DNA from: Symsagittifera roscoffensis
Taxonomy: Eukaryota; Xenacoelomorpha; Acoela; Convolutidae
Direction of reading: 5' to 3'
Assembly (NCBI RefSeq): GCF_963678635.1
Contig: NC_087071.1
Location: 7,207,624-7,271,623, forward strand
Length of the DNA stretch: 64,000 bases
Made by a program: the position numbers and the translations under genes. Each line of letters begins with the position of its first letter. Position 1 is the stretch's first letter. Under the pieces are notes generated by a model that worked only from the letters and a program-made list of their open reading frames with translations, did no database searches and was not told where the DNA came from. Positions 33,722 to 43,276 of the stretch are shown here, in pieces.

Positions 33722-34030
33722 TGTGGATTTGGCGCTTTGGCTGCTGGTATTGGTAGTATTGTTATACCGTTTGCACGACGGATTACTCTACTGGCTACCA
33801 AAAAATTGGGCAGAGAACTTTTGATGAGTGCAGCGCCAGAACTGATTGATGTCGATATAGAAGAAAAATCTCGTAAGCAAACATTGAAAAACACTGTCAC
33901 AAGAACTACAAGAAAACAACTCGGTGGTGGTAGATGTCGTCAAAAGATACAAATGAATGGATTACGTAGAAAAAGGTCAGTAGGAGCTCAAAAAAAAACA
34001 ACCATTCAAAAAAAAACAGAGCAGCGCTAA
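33722..34030 (+). CDS. pX-like core/membrane protein of Polinton B
   Basis: An uninterrupted frame: Gly/Ala-rich amphipathic start (GFGALAAGIGSIVIPFARR), then LGRELLMSAAPELIDVDIEE, then a basic segment KQTLKNTVTRTTRKQLGGGR and a Lys/Arg-rich end. This layout (Gly-rich hydrophobic helix, 'GRELL', acid stretch, Lys/Arg stretch ending in a Gly run) is that of the PX protein of Polintons, related to adenovirus pVI/pX-type core proteins. The start codon is uncertain: good coding begins about 33,722, while the first ATG is 33,737. It is one of few intact frames of the element. Confidence 0.7.
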   Translation, partial: CGFGALAAGIGSIVIPFARRITLLATKKLGRELLMSAAPELIDVDIEEKSRKQTLKNTVTRTTRKQLGGGRCRQKIQMNGLRRKRSVGAQKKTTIQKKTEQR

Positions 34031-34131
34031 GTCGAGCAGGTTTTGTGCTCAAACATGAAAAATGATCGCTAAATTTTTACCCAATGAAGCCACCCTGATT
34101 TTGTTTAAAAAACCATCTTTTTGGATTACAT

Positions 34132-34717
34132 TTGAAAACGTTTTTGATTAAAAAAATTGGACAAGTCTACTCACCAAATGGACCAATGCTTGAATTTGAA
34201 ATCACCGATGACCGTAACAACATTGTTCACCAGCAAAAAATCTGTTTGGAAATACAATGCACAGTAACACAAGCAAATGAAGCTCATCTGAGATACGAGA
34301 ACACCGATTCTTCTGTGTCTGACTCACCAATCATCGTATTTAACTCCCTGTATTTCCTTTTCTCTGACTGTACCATCTGTGCTAATCGACTCAAAACCTC
34401 AAATCCCAAAAATAAATTTGCGCATAAAACTTTATTGGAACAAAATATTCAAACAGCAAAAGAGCCAAGGACACATGGCTCAAGTGTCAGGGATATCATT
34501 TTGAAAACAATCTTGCTGCGATAGTACACGCAGCTGGTTTCACATCTCAACGAGAACTGGTCCGCGACTTGTGAGAAATTGGTTTTACGGACCAGCTGGA
34601 GTTGATTTCGTCACCTGTGACAAGCATTTGTTGAGCTGTTTTACCCTCCGATTTTCCTACAGGCGCTCTCAAGATGACTTTCTCATTATATCTGAAGTTG
34701 CTGCGAAGCATTACTGA
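34132..34717 (+). pseudogene. Double-jelly-roll major capsid protein of Polinton B (decayed)
   Basis: The capsid shell protein. An open frame at 34,132-34,524 contains GQVYSPNGPMLEFEI, then FNSLYFLFSDCTICANRLK (canonical F-x-N-x-L-(H/Y)-S-(L/F)-F-S-x-C-x-(V/I)-x-x-NG; the Gly is Arg) and FAHKTLLEQNIQTAKE. A second frame, 34,583-34,717, contains FYGPAGVDFVTCDKHLLS and FRFSYRRSQDDFLI, the conserved second half, ending in a stop. The two parts are in different phases with about 55 bases of broken sequence between. The total is much shorter than the usual 450-600 residues, so the N- and C-terminal parts are missing or eroded. Confidence 0.8.
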
Positions 34718-34786
34718 AATTTGACTGAAATTTGATCAAAACTCCTTCGAAATACCCAAATCAAGAAGAAGTTACCAAAACATTTC

Positions 34787-35230
34787 TTGCAACAGCTGGT
34801 CATAATGCTTATCCAATGTATTTTTTACGTCCGGCCACAAAGATACATAGAACGTCCTTCCAACTTCGACGGTCTGAAAATGGATGAAATTCAGTTGCAA
34901 GATCTCATTCAGAGTTGTAAACATCTGAAAAAAAAGTTTCTTGGAGTACTTGCAGCCGAAATTTTCCCACCTCCCATCCCAAAAAATACCTTTTTGATTG
35001 TGAACACTTCAAAATCAGATTCTCCTGGGACACAATGGATTAAGATTTGTAACAGAAGAAATGTTTTATAATTTGCTGATCCTCTAGATCTTCCTTTTTG
35101 GCAGTACACTAGTCTATATAAACGATTGAACGAAAATTTCTATCAAGTCACTGAATTGATGGCAAACTTCCCCATGCAAGACTCAAACTCTACCATATGC
35201 GGTCTTTTTGTTTTTGTATTACACATTTAA
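34787..35230 (+). pseudogene. Adenain-like (C5/Ulp1-type) cysteine protease of Polinton B
   Basis: The capsid-maturation protease. One continuous phase runs from about 34,840 to the stop at 35,228-35,230, broken only by a stop at 35,069-35,071. It shows FLGVLAAEIFPPPIP (canonical GV-x-A-x-(D/E)-x-(L/F)-P), NTFLIVNTSKSDSPGTQW (canonical (F/S)-(I/V)-(V/I)-NT-x-x-(S/D)-x-PGTHW) and, near the end, TICGLFVFVL with the nucleophile Cys codon at 35,198-35,200. The catalytic His of the GTHW box is replaced by Gln (codon CAA, 35,033-35,035), so the protein would be inactive even without the stop. It is the last gene before the right terminal repeat. Confidence 0.82.
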
Positions 35231-36109
35231 TTGATGATACAAACTTCGTTATTCTTCCGATTCTGTTTACATAATTTACATGTTTTGAAATGTTTCTAAT
35301 TCACCTGCTTTCCCTTTAATCAACTTTTTAATATGGCTTATATGTACAAATTTCAGTTTCAGTTTGAACACAACAATGTTTTAGTAATTGACAATTTTAC
35401 CCACTTGTTAACTAGATAGCAGTAAGTTAGGCTACTATCAAAGTAAAAAAAATACAAAATCGATCTATGAAGGGATATCATCAGCAAATGGGGCCTCCTT
35501 TCAGTACAATTTCCGGACGGATTTCGAAACGCCGCCTTTTGTCTGCGAGTCGAGCGCCGTGCATTTTCCTCTACTCGGACCCCAAAAAACTTTATTCTAT
35601 CTTCAATTATATGGTAACAAGTTAGGTGCAAGTTCTGACATTATTTTCATACAAAAACAGATCAAACAGACACAATAATCGAATGTTTCCTAAGCCATAT
35701 GCTTTTCAATAAACTATTATTTACTTTACATGACTTTTTTCTTATACATTTCAATCAACTGATCAACGAAATTAGGCTTCTGATTTCATATACATGGATT
35801 CTATGATGAAAGGTTTTCTAACTCACAAGCTTTCTCTTTAACTGCTCATTTTAAAAAACTAATTGATTCTTTTCATTTCTTCTTTTCATAAACCTATTAA
35901 TTGACTATTTCACCAATTGTTATCTGGAGTGGTTTCGAGAGTTTTTGTATTGGAAATGAACCCAAACTGCTTTTGGTGCCTTAAGTGGCTTTTTCTCATA
36001 ATTTTGTGTAGATAATTCAATCATTTCACTTATTTTCTATTTTCATTAAGACCCTACACTTTGAAGAAACATTGAAAGAACTAAATCACAAAGAACTTCA
36101 ACAGCCAAA
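35231..36109. other. Non-coding AT-rich stretch between protease and right terminal repeat
   Basis: No recognised gene. A locally GC-richer piece at 35,480-35,590 has no protein resemblance in any frame that I can see. Confidence 0.5.
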
Positions 36110-36414
36110 CGCATGGCACACTTTTAGTTCATTTGGAACACAGCATAGCTTGCCGAGCTATTTGCGGCAAAAAGAAAGAATATATCGCCTCAGTGCATAG
36201 AACGATTTTGTTGTTAACCCACACAAGTTTCACAAAAGGATCATTAAGTATATAAATTATAGATAGGGATCATTAGAGATCATTAACTTTATTTAGGGAT
36301 CATTAGCTTCAAATATTTTACTTTAAATAGATCATTAGGACAAAATATTTGCATAGAGATCATTAGGTATATTCTATACCCAATCATCGCCGTAGAGGTT
36401 ACCCCCATCCCACT
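36110..36414 (-). repeat. Right terminal inverted repeat of Polinton B
   Basis: Inverted partner of 20,698-21,060. The outermost bases read, on the - strand, AGTGGGATGGGGGTAACC. It shows the same GATCATTA iterations (six to seven times between 36,239 and 36,366) and the TAGCTTGCCGAGCTA and TCGCCTCAGTGCATAGAACG islands. Confidence 0.85.
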
Positions 36415-37131
36415 TTCGTATTTCTATAATACTGCAAGGCACAATTTTCTTCAAACTTTAGAAAAATTTCATCTGCAATTCTCTTTTGAACAAAACAGTT
36501 CTTGCTATTGCATGTTGAGAGTATCATGCTCGTAAGATGAAGTAGGCAACAGAACGCTTTTTTGATCGTATACGTTTGAGCTATCCACCTTCCGCTTATT
36601 ATGGATTTTTTTTTCCGAAGTCATAAAATAGTTCGCCTTCGCCCCTTGTTGCTCAAATTTCCATCAAAAAAACATTCATGTATCATTCATATTTATAGCT
36701 CTACTCGCAACTCTGCCGTATTTGTTTATCGTTTCAACTCCACTGACCAAATCAGTTTCCTTCATGATGAATAGTTTTGAAAAGGTAAAAAAAACCTCAA
36801 GAAATACAGTCAAAAGTTTTTTAAATGTAAACTTTTATCGTATCAGCCAAAATTAAGAAACTAATTTTTTCACATTGTTTTTCAAGTGAACTTTTAGATT
36901 CCAAGGATTGTGAAATAATTCAAAGAAAGAAACCTTAGTTGATATTCGTAAAGGGCGATCGACTGATTTCTAGGAGAAATTAAGCGAAACGAATTCAAAA
37001 TTGTAATAATGCCGAAACAATTATTGGTTCTTCTTTATGAAATTTTGTTTCTAAACTAGCTAAAAGTTGCAAGTTATAGCCTCGTAAATAACTTCAATGC
37101 TTAAAATAGTGTTTTATATTTTTGTTCGCAG

Positions 37132-37878
37132 ACGGATGCATGCATATATCTTGTCATGGAGTTCTGCAAAGGTGGAGATCTTAGCAAAATACTGAGTAAA
37201 GTCCACAAACTCACGGAACCGGTCATTCAAGCATTCTTGAAACAAGTAGTCGCCGGTCTTGGATACCTACACTCCCAGAACATCATTCACCGCGATTTGA
37301 AGCCTCAGAACATTTTAATCGAATCAGATGAAGCTCTTCAAAGCGCAGACATTGATCCAGATCAGTGTGTTCTAAAAATAGCCGATTTTGGGCTAGCAAA
37401 GCAGATGGAAAAGAATCAGTTGCTCGGAACAGGTTGCGGAACGCTCGCCTACATGGCACCGGAGATCATGTGTCAATCAAAGTACGACTCCAAAGCTGAT
37501 ATTTGGTCACTGGGCGTAATCCTGTACGAGTGTATGATGGGAAAACTTCCTTTCGACTTTTTGGACTTGCCAAATCTTATGACTAATTACAAAAGCAATG
37601 GTAAAGGAGATCTGAAATTGGATATTTCGGGAGAAACTTCGGGATTCTTGAAAGACTTATTGAGGCAAATGTTGCAAGTGGTACCTGAGAAAAGAGGGAG
37701 CTACAAGTCAGTGACTAATCATCCTTTCCTCAAAACGCCGCAGCACCCAACGGTACCGTGTCAACATGCGACGGCGCCAACCCAGAAAACTGAAGGTTTG
37801 CTTCATACGGTTTCACCGTATGAAAGGCTGAATTCTTATTACAGATACTGCCAGCCGATTTATCTATATAAATATTAA
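37132..37878 (+). CDS. ULK/Atg1-like protein kinase, exon 2 (hinge and C-lobe)
   Basis: It continues the kinase from exon 1 in phase 0 after the acceptor TTTGTTCGCAG ending at 37,131. The first residues TDACIYLVMEFC are the hinge (residues 87-98), followed by GGDL, catalytic IIHRDLKPQNIL (His139, Asp141), magnesium-binding DFGL (Asp171), activation loop GTGCGTLAYMAPEI (APE at 195-197) and DIWSLGVILYE. All catalytic residues are present. If read to the stop at 37,876-37,878 the protein is about 334 residues and has essentially only the kinase domain, without the C-terminal MIT/EAT region of full ULK1/2. A donor at 37,796 (GAAG|GTTTGC) could instead splice to the exon at 38,169. Confidence 0.88.
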   Translation, partial: TDACIYLVMEFCKGGDLSKILSKVHKLTEPVIQAFLKQVVAGLGYLHSQNIIHRDLKPQNILIESDEALQSADIDPDQCVLKIADFGLAKQMEKNQLLGTGCGTLAYMAPEIMCQSKYDSKADIWSLGVILYECMMGKLPFDFLDLPNLMTNYKSNGKGDLKLDISGETSGFLKDLLRQMLQVVPEKRGSYKSVTNHPFLKTPQHPTVPCQHATAPTQKTEGLLHTVSPYERLNSYYRYCQPIYLYKY

Positions 37879-38168
37879 GAGTAAATTATTATTATACAGA
37901 AAACACCTCTAAAAAAAGAACTTCATCCAGAGATGGCCGATTTATACCCAGCACAAAAAAAAACTAATTCTTTGGCAATTAATCGATGAGTTTCTGTTAG
38001 GGGTTGAGACTTGTCGATGGTTTTGAAGCACAGTTAAAATGCTGCGAAGGGTTGTTTTTGTTTACCCCGGATCTTGTAAAAAAAACGTAAGTTAAGCCAC
38101 TCTAACATTGGCTGATTCACAATGTGAGACTAGTGGGACACATGTAATAAAAAGTGTTTTTTTTTCAG

Positions 38169-38716
38169 CCGAGTGGAAGCAGAAAGCGTACTCAAAAATG
38201 GTTGATTGTGGCAAGAGTGGATTGGATGTTCATGATACGCGCCATGAGGTGATAGATATGCTGAGCAGTTCCTACCCATTGTACACTTGGTTTGTCCATA
38301 CTGCACCCAAAGACCTCAAGTACAGCTTAAAGTACAGACTGGATGGATTTGGAGAAATGGCCGAGTGGAGGAATGACCCAGAGTGCACACATAACATGTA
38401 TCTGTATAAAGTGGCCACATCCAAACTGAGAGACAGAGGAGGGAAATGTACAGATGAAGATAAAAAGAAGGCTGTGAAGATAGTTGACGATGTGGGTAAG
38501 AGTGACATGTGTGGAGCTAATAGTAACTGCAGTGTAGATAGAGTGGCTGAGGAGGTGGAGTCTCGTTTGAACAGAGATTCACTCCACTGGTTAACCATCG
38601 AAGTGTGGGAAAGGGAAACTGGTTATGGTTGGTCTGAATGGTTCGATCATAGTAATTTTAGCAATATCTATAAATCTAGTGATAAATATTTCATTGATGT
38701 CTACCTCTCCAACTGA
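38169..38716 (+). CDS. Terminal exon with unrecognised Cys/Trp-containing domain
   Basis: After a long T tract and TTCAG acceptor (ending 38,168) an open frame of about 182 codons runs to a stop at 38,714-38,716. Its codon use and clean frame mark it as a real exon. The residues include EWKQKAYSKMVDCGKSGLDV, PLYTWFVHTAPKDLKYSL, an acidic-basic helical stretch, MCGANSNC, and a W-rich end (HWLTIEVWERETGYGWSEW). Five Cys are spread along it. It lacks a signal peptide or a start of its own apart from ATG 38,198. The phase (two bases completing a codon) fits the 37,795 donor of the kinase, so it may be that gene's alternative 3' exon; otherwise it belongs to an unseen gene. No family is recognised. 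Confidence 0.6.
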
Positions 38717-40299
38717 CTGTCCGCCATACATGTCCCAACTCTCCTTCTTCATCTCCACCTGCCATCATCATGCATAAACATATCCTTCCCGATGCACCCA
38801 ATTTACTCAATCTGTCATGATTACATGCATTTACACACCACTTCGTACCCATACTCACTGTGAGTATTAAATACACATACACATCTCCCATCCTTTTACT
38901 CACTTTGCGCAGTGCAAATGTTACTTAGAGTTAGTTATTGTGTAAACCCATTGTGTGTAACCCCTTTTAAACTCGTTTATTCAAGTAATCTCTCTCGAAC
39001 TGTGTAGTAACTCACTAGGGACAGTAAACGCTCATCTGAGCCAGATGGTCATGGTGTATTTCCATCATTAACACGTAATCATTTTTACCACTATTTAACT
39101 AGTTGAAAAACAGAAAAAGATATCTCATTGTTTCTACCTAAAATCAAATAGTCGATTTCAAACTACTAAGACTATGAGAGGCTATGTGTATTTACCATGA
39201 AACCAATCATTCGATCAACTGATTTAATTTCATTGTGAACAGTTTTTTATTGAATTCGTACTCAATATCGCTCATCGCAATGACGTGGCTGTTTTACAAC
39301 TTCAAAAATGATCAATTATCTCTTGTCACAATTGAACTTCTGCCACGTTCTAATTCGAGCTTTTGCTAACTGTAATTGAACAACTCAAACAAACTGACTG
39401 ATTGATTCACGACCAACAAATTTCTTTGCAATAATAATATATAAGTTCAAAAATGCCTGTGGTAGCCTGCTGCAAATCGAGCTATAAATTGAGCTATAAT
39501 TGTGGATAAAGCAATACGTAAACGTTCATCGGCGCTCACATGTTTTTAATACACTGAAACACTTCTGTTTCATAACAGATAGAACAAACAGTTTGGAAAT
39601 TTAAAATTATACTAATGGAGTGCTATATTTTAGTGAAGTGCCTCAAAACAAGTTGATTGATAATTTTTCGTTTTTATGATGTAATTTTAATGCTTGATCA
39701 CTGCAGATTTTGAGGTAGTCTTGTAAATTAGATAACTAAAAGTTATGTTCTTGTGCTTATTTTGACTACTCGGGTTGATAATTAATTTAGAAATTGTTTT
39801 TATGTAGTAAAAACTGCAAAAATTAATCTGGTGTGTAATAGATGACTGTACATAGAATTATCAGAAAATGAATTTTAAAAATCTTTTCAGCTTGTGCGCT
39901 AGAATTTTCTGAGCAGATACTGTTTTTTCTTTCAATTTTCCATGTTTATTTGGAGTTTTTGAAAAAAAAATTGATTGAAGGAAGGATACAACTAAGAACA
40001 CAAACCGTCTTCATAAATATTTTTTAACACTATTAATAGTTTTTTGGTTCATTGGAGTTTATACAATATATCTTTGTTTTATTTCCACTACCAAACTGGA
40101 ACAAAATATAAACTATGATTTCGTTTTTTAGAAAAATTTTAGGTTTTTATTTTTTCAGGTTTTATAATTGTAACCTTAGTAACCTTCCCTGGTAAATTTT
40201 GTCTCTTTTTTTGATATTTCCATAATGAAAAAAACAATAAATGCCCCTAAAATTTCAGTTGAAATTATCGAACAAACGACTATTATGGAAGAAACAACT
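38717..40299. other. Probable 3' UTR and intergenic DNA
   Basis: The first 150-200 bases are less AT-rich and pyrimidine-rich, and contain ATTAAATAC near 38,867, a possible poly(A) signal variant. After about 39,050 the sequence is ordinary AT-rich intergenic DNA without genes. Confidence 0.5.
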
Positions 40300-40572
40300 A
40301 GTTCAGGGGAGGATCTAGGATTTTCACGAGAGGAGGGGGCGGATTTTCAAAAAAATTCAAAAAAATTGAGGACGTTTTTTTAGATCGACCAAATTGATTT
40401 TCCGAGCTCTTCTAAACCACTTAAAAGACGCTGTTTTGTCCGATTTTCTGAGCCGCAGGCAAATTTTTGAAAAAAACAGGTCAAAAAGCAGTTTTTGGGC
40501 ACTTTTTGGAAAATTTTGGCGCCTTTTTTCATCAGGTTTTTTGGCGCGCTCTCCCCCTCAAAATTAGTACAT
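40300..40572. repeat. Possible MITE-like repeat with G-rich and C-rich ends
   Basis: Bounded on the left by AGGGGAGGATCTAGG...GAGGAGGGGGCGGA and on the right by GGCGCGCTCTCCCCCTC, which are roughly complementary, enclosing about 200 bases of A/T-tract sequence with GGCGC boxes. This composition and G/C-rich terminal symmetry is common in non-autonomous DNA transposons. Only one copy is visible, so the call is tentative. Confidence 0.4.
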
Positions 40573-40660
40573 TGTGCCATTTCCCCGGATTGGCACAGCG
40601 GAACCTTCCGTTACAGCACGAAAACGACTAGAGAGGCCTTAGTGATCGTATATTGCTGAA
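40573..40660 (+). repeat. 88-bp structured repeat, copy 1
   Basis: It is nearly identical to 60,472-60,560. It contains two perfect hairpins: GTGCCA (11-base loop) TGGCAC, and CGGAA-CC-TTCCG, followed by an unpaired CAGCACGAAAACGAC and GAGGCCTTAGTGATCGTATATT. TGGCACAGCGG looks like a polymerase III A box but no B box follows. The flanks are unrelated between copies. It may be a short mobile or RNA-derived repeat, or a conserved piece of the enclosed retroelement. Confidence 0.8.
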
Positions 40661-40849
40661 AAAAAATTAATATGAGAAAATTAGAAAATTTCGAATGACG
40701 ACGAAAAATTCAAACAACCGAAAAGTGACAAAAAACAACAACCGAAATAACAAGTGCAAGACAGTCAGAAGAAAAAGAAAGAAAGACGAAGCCTCTTATC
40801 GTGACGATCACGCAAGAAAAGACGAGTAATTGAAACCAATAGAAGGAAA

Positions 40850-41979
40850 TGAGGCTTCGGTGGGGCGGACGGAAAGAGCAGTACCCTCCCGTGCCAAGAA
40901 TTTGGAGAAATAACGACGTTGTTACAGAGAAAGCGCGGAATCAGAGGCTCGGCCCCCAGAGACCATCATATCGTGAAGGACTGTAGTAGCCTAACTTTTT
41001 AGCTACTCTGATGTCATAAACATTTGAGTTAACACCTGTATTGATTGTTATTTTAGAATATGAGTAGCTGGGAAGAAGAAAGAGTCAATCCACCTCCAAT
41101 GAATTTAATATAGAACTGTCACCAAAAACATAGTAAAATAGGATATTCAAGCCGTGTTTTTAATGATAATCATGTAGTCTGGGGTTCCGAGACCCAGCTA
41201 TGTGGTTATCTTCGCATGTAAACGTAAGCTGATTAAAAGTCGTTTGACTGATGGCCTAAAGACTAAAACGTTTTACTTAGCCCTAAACATACCAGAAAAT
41301 CAACTGGCTAGGCCTAGACGGTGAAAAACGAGTAGAAATCGGGTAGCTGACACCAGCCATTCGTCTAAATGTACTTTTTCTACGCGCCGGAGGGCTAGGT
41401 GGGAAGTCATGAGCCGGCTTATCCCAAGGTCCCAGGACCAAAAAGCAATTAAAGAGAAAGCGTAAAACCGAACAAAAAAAGTATATTACCAAGAAAAACC
41501 CAAAAAACAAATTTACTTGAAAACAAAAAGTGCAAAAAACAATAAAAAAATCCAAAAAATACCAAAAACAGTAAAAAAAAAAAACATAAAGTGACAGTTT
41601 ATATGTTATTTCTCGACGAGATGTGATCTGACCTTCACATTTAGTGCTGTTTCAGATTGATTTATATCATTTCTGATCGAAATATTGAATGTTTTGCTGG
41701 TGGGTCAGGTACCCTCCCTGGAGGGTTGTTTGAGTATTTAAGCACGTTAATGGTGATTTTGCCAGTGACCGGAGAGTAGAGTGGCAAGCTGACCGACATT
41801 TTCCAAATTGTGACCGACGTGTTCCAAAAATCGTGTTCCCTAACCGAACGGCAAAAATTTTTATAAATCACCTTTTTATCCTACTGGGAAGGCTGACCGA
41901 GTCAGCCAACCTAGTTTTAAGTAAGTTAGACTCCAATCGGAGGCCTTACGGCGGTAAAATCCTCCGTTTTCTTGATTTT
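40850..41979. other. Leader-like region without evident gene
   Basis: It begins with a GC-rich segment (GGCTTCGGTGGGGCGGAC) and contains no frame with protein resemblance. It might hold a decayed 5' LTR and leader of the retroelement, but no match to a downstream LTR was found. Confidence 0.4.
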
Positions 41980-42360
41980 TGGGGAACCCCCGAAGCAACC
42001 CTCTGGAGTCAACTAAGCCTCTTAGCAACCCTCCTTAGCAAAAATATTCCACGCAACCATCCGAGGAAGATGAAATAAGACCCCAGAACAAATTTAGCCT
42101 GTTTTGGCACTTTCGGAGACTGATTGGAGACCCTCTAAGTGAGACTTGAGAAATTTAGTGTTTTGAAGGAACCCTCAGAAGCAACCCTCCGGAGCGTATT
42201 AAGCCTCTTATTGACCCTCCTTAGTGAATTTGAGGAGACTCTCCGAAGTTACTTAGGTGACTAAGGTCCCTCCGAAGTTACTTAGGTGACTAAGGTACCC
42301 TTCGAAGTAACCTTCCGGTGTAAGCTAAGAGTCTTAACAACCCTCCTAAGTGAAGATCTG
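41980..42360 (+). repeat. Iterated leader repeats of the retroelement
   Basis: A unit of about 48 bp, GCAACCCTCYGGAG...AAGCCTCTTA...ACCCTCCTTAG, occurs near 41,995, 42,182 and (more diverged) 42,306. In addition CCGAAGTTACTTAGGTGACT is present twice in tandem between 42,240 and 42,296. No coding frame. Confidence 0.75.
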
Positions 42361-42551
42361 AAGATTCTTAGTGAAGATCTGGAGTGAATATCCAATTAAG
42401 TTCAGAATAAAAAATCAACTACCAACGGGGTGTACATATTAGGAACATAGAAGCCCGGTTTACCCGGAAATTCGCGACCAACTTTGGAATCTAGATCGGG
42501 TTCATCAGAAGTACCCGAACCTAATTTTGTTTATTGTTATTTTGATTGTGT

Positions 42552-42912
42552 GGTTGCCTTGAGATACTTAATAGGAAAACGCGGGCAACCCAGGATTATA
42601 TAGAAGAAGACTTCCGTGAGTGTATAAGGCAGCACAAACTCACTTGAGAAGAAAGGTTTTTCCCCGCTCTCGTGCACTTGGAGTGGTCCGGGTGTGGGAG
42701 AGCTTTTTCTTAGACTTTAGAAAATTTCGATCAGAGGTTGCCTTGAGCTACTTAGTAGGACAGCTCAGGCAACCGCAGGACACCTAAAAGAAGACCCCGG
42801 TGAGTGTATTAGGCAAGACACACTCACTTGAGAAGATAGTGTCCTGGACTTCGTTCGTTTTGAGTGTTCCAATCGCGGGTAGTCTTTTTCTTTAGGACTA
42901 AGTTATTTTCAT
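42552..42912 (+). repeat. Tandem duplication of ~184 bp upstream of gag
   Basis: 42,552-42,735 and 42,736-42,912 are imperfect copies. Each starts GGTTGCCTTGAG-TACTTA-TAGGA, then carries GGCAACC, GTGAGTGTAT-AGGCA, ACTCACTTGAGAAGA, an inverted CCCGCTCTCGTGCAC-like region and a TCTTTTTCTTTAG end. The pair GGTTGCC...GGCAACC can form a hairpin in each copy. It lies in the retroelement leader, where packaging or translation signals are usual. Confidence 0.85.
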
Positions 42913-43276
42913 CGATTCCTGAATCATCACTGCTCTTTCATAAAAAATTGTATGATTTTAAACAAAGCAGTGATTTGATACGTCTGTGGCAGTAAAGTGA
43001 TTCTGAACGAGAGATCGCTGTCACCTATAAGATATTCTTATCTGATTATCAATTATGTTTTGTATACTGGTTGTATCTTGTGAAGTTTTGTGATACTTTT
43101 GTACTAGGTAGCTGAGTGGATTTAGCATTATCCTAACACTAAGCAGGCCCTGTGTGTAACTTTAGCTGAGTCCCTAATAGCATCACTAAAAAATCGAAAG
43201 AGTATTTTTGATATTGAGGAAGTCGAATAAGCAGCGTTAAGCAAATTACTTCAAATTTATTTGTGGTACTTGTGCA

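Larger units (their letters stand above)
20698..36414. mobile_element. Maverick/Polinton element, near full length, decayed (Polinton B)
   Basis: A self-synthesising virus-like DNA transposon. Inverted terminal sequences pair 20,698-21,060 with 36,110-36,414. Between them are the hallmark genes: protein-primed DNA polymerase B (-), and on the + strand packaging ATPase, small basic protein, penton-like protein, pX-like core protein, major capsid protein and adenain-like protease. A retroviral-type integrase, expected in the family, was not recognised. Length (about 15.7 kb) and gene order are typical. Both ends can be started with AGTG followed by G-rich sequence. No convincing 6-bp target duplication was seen. 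All large genes carry frameshifts or stops, so it is not autonomous. It sits entirely within the kinase intron. Confidence 0.88.
15991..37131 (+). other. Giant kinase intron (~21.1 kb) filled with mobile elements
   Basis: The intron starts GTGAGT and ends TTTGTTCGCAG. It contains a 36-bp minisatellite, an AT palindromic block, a LINE reverse transcriptase fragment, two tandem duplications and a complete-length Polinton. Exon phase is conserved across it (0/0), and the kinase reading frame on both sides is intact, so splicing probably still works despite the insertions. Between 17,150 and 18,890 I see only AT-rich DNA without genes. Confidence 0.8.

Noticed and set aside
20698-36414. 6-bp target-site duplication of Polinton B
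   Set aside because: Bases next to the two estimated ends do not match; ends are uncertain by several bases and decayed.
38108-38168. A start at 38,108 for the terminal exon
   Set aside because: The first codon is TTG and the segment contains a T tract ending in TTCAG, i.e. the splice acceptor. Coding quality begins at 38,169.
40573-40660. A tRNA gene or known snRNA at the 88-bp repeat
   Set aside because: An A-box-like TGGCACAGCGG is present, but there is no B box, no cloverleaf and no match to U1, U2, U4, U5 or U6 motifs that I know.
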